Shown: in pieces, positions 60,604 to 64,000 of the stretch
Layout: every line of letters begins with the position of its first letter
How positions within the stretch are numbered: the first letter of the stretch is position 1
From: Bdellovibrionia bacterium
Lineage (GTDB): Bacteria; Bdellovibrionota; Bdellovibrionia; Bdellovibrionales; JAGQZY01
Assembly (NCBI GenBank): GCA_030424715.1
Contig: JAUHWH010000007.1
Location: 62,001 to 126,000, forward strand
Reading direction: 5' to 3'
Length of the DNA stretch: 64,000 nucleotides
Translations under genes and position numbers: made by a program
The notes under the pieces: model-generated
What the model was told of the DNA's origin: nothing
What the model saw: the letters and a program-made list of their open reading frames with translations, nothing else
Database searches by the model: none

Positions 60604-61611
60604 TTAGTCTACGGAAAAAAGAGGGTTTTGACGATAAGTCAGTTGTCCCTTATTTTCTGTGACAAGATTGTGAGGCTCGTTTTTAAAATAAAGAAAGCCA
60701 TCGAGGTCGAAGTAGTCAACATCTTGTGAAATCGCCATGGCTCCCGCAATTCCGAGGCTCGACTCCACCATGCAACCCAGCATCACCTGCATGTCCCAAG
60801 CCTTGGCTTGTCGGATTTGCTGAAGCGCCCGTTGGTATGAGCCCGCCTTCATGAGTTTGACGTTGATTCCATGAAACAATTCTCGAAATTCTTCGTCTAA
60901 CACCTGATTTTGCAACGACTCGTCAGCCAAGACTGGCACTGGGCTCGCCACTTTTAGTTTCAGATACTCCTTCTTTTTCTGCCTGGGCATTGGCTGCTCC
61001 ACGAACTGAATATCGATACCTTTCAGTTGGCCAATGAAATCGAGAACCTCGTTGTGTGTTTGAAAGGCTTCGTTGGCATCAATCCGTATGGGGCCTTTGT
61101 AGACCTCGGCGAGTTGAAGGCAGCTTTGTACAGGATTGTCTTGGGAAACTTTAATCTTTAACACGGAATACTGATCAAGATTGTATTTGTAAAAAAAATC
61201 AAGAGTCTGATCGGGAGGCAGAATCGGAAGTGAGAAAGAAGTGGTGATGGGTAAGCTCGGCTGTACCCCTAAATGTCGACTGAGGCTGTGCCCTTTTTTT
61301 TCAGCCTCTAGGTGGGTGAGTGCCGAGCTGATCCCAAATTCTAAATGTGGAGGAAGGTCGTAGTTTCTGATCTCAGCAATGTCGGAAACATGGTCATCTG
61401 CAAAGTCATTGAATTGCTCGATAAGGTTTGCAAATTGTTGTTTGTCGGTGGTGATCCCGGCAACTTCGCCCATCCCTGATCGAGCGCCATCTTCGACCTT
61501 AACAAAGAAAAGGCTTTTTTCGGAGCTCTCGCCTTTGGAGATTTTCCAGGTGAACTTTAACGGCAGGCGGACTTGTTGTATGGACCATTTATACATAGGT
61601 CCATTCTGCAT
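60604..61611 (-). CDS. Enolase-superfamily dipeptide epimerase
   Basis: 335 aa MLE-subgroup protein related to L-Ala-D/L-Glu epimerase. Capping domain in the first 110 residues, then the barrel with KxK (LKIKVSQ), metal ligands D in RIDANEAF, E in FVEQPMPR and D in LADESL, catalytic Lys in NVKLMKAG, and the dipeptide-specific strand ending GCMVESSLGI with the Glu. The closing DLDGFLYF motif is typical of dipeptide epimerases. Likely epimerises peptidoglycan-derived or other dipeptides. The start may be ATG 61611 or five codons later (MYKWS). Confidence 0.87.
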   Translation of the reverse strand: MQNGPMYKWSIQQVRLPLKFTWKISKGESSEKSLFFVKVEDGARSGMGEVAGITTDKQQFANLIEQFNDFADDHVSDIAEIRNYDLPPHLEFGISSALTHLEAEKKGHSLSRHLGVQPSLPITTSFSLPILPPDQTLDFFYKYNLDQYSVLKIKVSQDNPVQSCLQLAEVYKGPIRIDANEAFQTHNEVLDFIGQLKGIDIQFVEQPMPRQKKKEYLKLKVASPVPVLADESLQNQVLDEEFRELFHGINVKLMKAGSYQRALQQIRQAKAWDMQVMLGCMVESSLGIAGAMAISQDVDYFDLDGFLYFKNEPHNLVTENKGQLTYRQNPLFSVD

Positions 61612-61698
61612 GGAAATAAAGGCCGGATCAACGAAAAGGCCTCGACTTTCATAATGGGTCTGGTTGCTAGTTCAGAGAGTTCATACGATAATCAGTAG

Positions 61699-62526
61699 AT
61701 GAATCGTCGCCCTTGGCCCATCGTCATCCTTGCATTTATTCACTTCTGCGCTCCCATAGGAAACATTTTTTTGAATGCTATTCTTGCGGGAAGCGATCTT
61801 TACCCCTACTTCATGAAAGCTCTCAGTTATGACTACCTCGTTGTTAACGGTGTTTTGGTGGTCGCCCCCATAGTGGGTGGGGTTGCCATATACGCTTGTA
61901 AAAAATGGAGTCTCTATTTATATTTTGCGACGATACTGTCGGTCGCGATCTTTAGCTACTCTAGTTACGTCGAAAAAATGAACTCGGTGAGCCTTGCGGC
62001 CCTGCTGTTTGTGTATTTTGTCAATGCGGTTGTGGTCAGTTATTTTTTAATTCCCGCGGTGAGAAGTATCTACTTTGATCGTCGCTTGCGTTGGTGGGAG
62101 GTCCAGCCGCGCTATAAATGCCATTTTTCATGTGATTGGGGTTTTAAAAGTGGCCATTTGAATCGCAAGGGCCAGATCAGTAATATTTCGGAAGATGGTC
62201 TCTTTTTAAAGTCAAAAGCGTCGGCTCAAGACAAAGACAAAATCTATCTTACACTTCATACAAGTGCCCATAGTCGACTATCGATCACGGCCCACGTCGT
62301 GGTACACGACAGTGTTGAGATTGTGGGTTTTGGTGTCAAGTTTCATCATTCCGGTGAAAGTCGCAAGCGCTTTAAAGCTCTCATTCGTGATCTTGAAGCT
62401 GCCGGTATGAGGATATCATCTAAAGGGGCGCGTCCCGAAGATCGACTGACCTATTGGATCCGCACCTTATTCAAGTCGGGGCAGGGGCTGGTTCCTCACA
62501 AAGTTAGCAAGAAAAAAGCCTCTTAA
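61699..62526 (+). CDS. Membrane-anchored PilZ-domain protein
   Basis: 275 aa. Residues 1-125 hold four hydrophobic segments (IVILAFIHFCAPIGNIFL, DYLVVNGVLVVAPIVGG, LYLYFATILSVAIFSYS, ALLFVYFVNAVVVSYFL). A cytosolic PilZ domain follows: NISEDG is a perfect NxSxxG motif, VEIVGFGVKF the closing strand; the RxxxR position lies in the RYKCHF segment and is weaker. Thus it is a candidate c-di-GMP effector at the membrane. It starts without neighbours on its strand; ligand binding is predicted, not shown. Confidence 0.85.
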   Translation: MNRRPWPIVILAFIHFCAPIGNIFLNAILAGSDLYPYFMKALSYDYLVVNGVLVVAPIVGGVAIYACKKWSLYLYFATILSVAIFSYSSYVEKMNSVSLAALLFVYFVNAVVVSYFLIPAVRSIYFDRRLRWWEVQPRYKCHFSCDWGFKSGHLNRKGQISNISEDGLFLKSKASAQDKDKIYLTLHTSAHSRLSITAHVVVHDSVEIVGFGVKFHHSGESRKRFKALIRDLEAAGMRISSKGARPEDRLTYWIRTLFKSGQGLVPHKVSKKKAS

Positions 62527-62804
62527 GGTTTAACACAGAGAATATAAACCGAATCTTAAAGAAGCCGATGATCTCACTTTGGAACGGTGGTTCTAAGGTA
62601 TAACCTCTGGGAGGCTCTCCTATTGTGTCTTTGGGGCGTATAATTTATAATTATAGATAGGATAGTGGCCGCTTTGCTTAAACTAGACTTGTAAAAATAG
62701 CGGCCCAAAGGTGATCCTGATGTTGAGTAACGCGGAGGTGGACCCCTAGCCATTTAAACTTTCCTAGAGTTTTACTGCTCAATGCAACCTATGAGCCACT
62801 ACAG

Positions 62805-63281
62805 GTGGTGACTTGGCAACGAGCGATGATCCTCTGGTTTCAACATAAGGTGGATATTCTAGAATCCCACGAAGTGCTGATTCGATCCGTGCGCACCAGT
62901 TACTCGGCCCCTGCGGTCTTGAGACTCCGATACTACATTAAGCCTAAAACCTACCGGCGCGTTCGACTCTGTCGCGAAAACATTTTTATTCGAGATCAAT
63001 TTCAGTGTCAGTACTGTGCGAAGACCTTTGCTTACAAAGACCTGACATTGGATCATGTTATGCCTGTTTCAAGGGGAGGGCCGAAAAGCTGGAAAAACCT
63101 AGTCGCCGCCTGCCACAAATGCAATCATAAAAAAGGCAATCAAACACCGTCAGAAGCTAATATGCCTTTGTTAAAAAAACCGGAGCCGATGAAGTGGACT
63201 CCTAAATTTGATATGATGGCTCGAATCAAGAACACCCGCGATGATTCTTGGACCCCCTACTTACAAATGCAGTTCACTTAA
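62805..63281 (+). CDS. HNH endonuclease family protein, 5' end problematic
   Basis: 158 aa from the first available start, GTG 62805. The HNH core is clear: CQYCAKTF, LTLDHVMPVSRGG, NLVAACHKCNHKKG, with two Cys pairs for structural zinc. In this family the N-terminus usually begins LLLNATYEPL; here those residues are encoded directly upstream (62772-62804, in frame) but no ATG, GTG or TTG precedes them back to a stop at 62724-62726. So either a rare start (CTG 62775) is used, or a base change has damaged the 5' end. Function likely DNA nicking or cleavage of unknown role. Confidence 0.8.
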   Translation: MVTWQRAMILWFQHKVDILESHEVLIRSVRTSYSAPAVLRLRYYIKPKTYRRVRLCRENIFIRDQFQCQYCAKTFAYKDLTLDHVMPVSRGGPKSWKNLVAACHKCNHKKGNQTPSEANMPLLKKPEPMKWTPKFDMMARIKNTRDDSWTPYLQMQFT

Positions 63282-63339
63282 TGTCATAGTTAAGTGAAAA
63301 GACTATCCTCGATAGGGCTTTTTTTGCTAGAATAACGAG

Positions 63340-64000
63340 ATGGACTGTTTAACTCGACATGAGAGCGACATTTTTTTCGCCAAGAAATTCAAAAGCATAG
63401 AACAGGCCTTGCAAAGTGGGACCGTACTTGGGGTTGGCGCTCACCCGGATGATCTCGAGATTATGGCGGCACACGGGATATTACGGTGCCACGCCAGTTC
63501 CACCGAAAACTTTGTTGGAGTGACATGCACGAGCGGCTCAGGCAGTCCGCGAACGGGTGATTATGCTAACTATTCTGATGATGACATGGTGGCACTCCGT
63601 CGCGAAGAGCAACGTCAGGCCGCTCTTTTGGGTGATTACGCAGCCATGCTGCAGTTGGGTTTTCCCAGTGCGGCGATCAAAACAAGTTTGAATCCGGAGT
63701 TTCTAACTGTTCTAAAGCAGGTGATCGAGGAAACTCGTCCGCAAGCCATCTACACCCATAATCTTTTTGATAAGCATAAATCCCATGTGAGTGTGGCCTG
63801 CCACATGATTGAGGCTGTCCGCCAACTCTCTTTTCAGCCAAAAATGTTTGTGGGGTGTGAAGTGTGGCGGGGATTGGATTGGATAGGGGACCACAACAAG
63901 ATTTGCTTGAGCATAGAAAACACCAAGCTCGTTGATCAGTTGATCTCCCAGCATCGATCTCAAACCGCAGGTGGTAAAAATTATGCTGAAGCCACCCTGG
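63340..64000 (+). CDS. PIG-L family (LmbE-like) deacetylase, 3' end cut by window
   Basis: At least 220 residues from ATG 63340, running off the right edge without a stop. The PIG-L zinc motif is GVGAHPDDLEIM (about residue 36), followed by the second-site segment HNLFDKHKSHVSVA with the metal His. Family members remove N-acetyl groups from GlcNAc-containing or other amide substrates such as mycothiol, bacillithiol or GlcNAc-PI. Start context is weak. Substrate not determinable. Confidence 0.85.
   Translation, partial: MDCLTRHESDIFFAKKFKSIEQALQSGTVLGVGAHPDDLEIMAAHGILRCHASSTENFVGVTCTSGSGSPRTGDYANYSDDDMVALRREEQRQAALLGDYAAMLQLGFPSAAIKTSLNPEFLTVLKQVIEETRPQAIYTHNLFDKHKSHVSVACHMIEAVRQLSFQPKMFVGCEVWRGLDWIGDHNKICLSIENTKLVDQLISQHRSQTAGGKNYAEATL

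Overview
The window is dense bacterial chromosome, roughly half G+C, with short intergenic gaps and genes on both strands. Several traits suggest a Bdellovibrionota-type, possibly predatory bacterium: a 2385-residue mosaic fibre protein built from phage-tail-like modules with a lectin-like tip, a lysine-repeat protein ending in a SWIB domain, many small secreted proteins of unknown role, three PilZ-domain proteins and a lipoprotein M1 aminopeptidase. This placement is inference from gene content; no rRNA or marker comparison could be run.

Layout. 1-6.7 kb is housekeeping: a 5'-truncated EttA, a J-domain protein, the Lys-rich SWIB protein, methionine aminopeptidase, adenosylhomocysteinase, a small outer-membrane barrel, oligoribonuclease and a Smr protein. 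6.8-10.3 kb is a coupled operon of an atypical SDR, a luciferase-like flavin oxidoreductase and an aldehyde dehydrogenase of the aminomuconate-semialdehyde type. 10.3-20.3 kb holds a sensor kinase-receiver-PilZ protein, an Ig-like lipoprotein and, divergent from it, the giant fibre gene. 20.4-27.3 kb is a same-strand run: TonB receptor, fatty-acid-hydroxylase-like membrane protein, then four tightly packed genes for AmnB-like and AmnA-like ring-cleavage dioxygenase subunits, an asparaginase-II-fold protein with an altered metal site, and an aminomuconate-deaminase-like RidA protein. With the aldehyde dehydrogenase at 8.8 kb these supply three consecutive steps of 2-aminophenol-type meta cleavage; this is the best candidate for an undescribed system in the window.

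27.3-35.7 kb has a membrane protein, the M1 aminopeptidase, a GNAT protein, a TetR regulator, tRNA-Asp followed by two toxin-antitoxin-like modules, and two poorly known proteins. 35.9-45.1 kb is rich in exported proteins: an amidohydrolase, a truncated kinase-like protein, a TonB receptor behind a TPP riboswitch, a trypsin-like protease, a phosphatase-like lipoprotein, and a 45-codon gene with a strong ribosome-binding site. 45.1-54.7 kb carries LON-domain and TerB-like proteins, HflK/HflC, a second TetR regulator, secreted unknowns and the glutathione-dependent formaldehyde oxidation pair. 54.9-64 kb has a YbiT-like ABC-F protein with a degenerate second ATPase site, GNAT, desaturase, a phosphatase-PilZ fusion, dipeptide epimerase, a membrane PilZ protein, an HNH nuclease and the start of a PIG-L deacetylase, plus two gene remnants.

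Regulatory elements seen are the TPP riboswitch, two palindromic operator candidates and five hairpin terminators. Two intergenic microsatellites occur (GGATTT x12; an octamer x11). No CRISPR array, insertion sequence, rRNA or replication origin was recognised.
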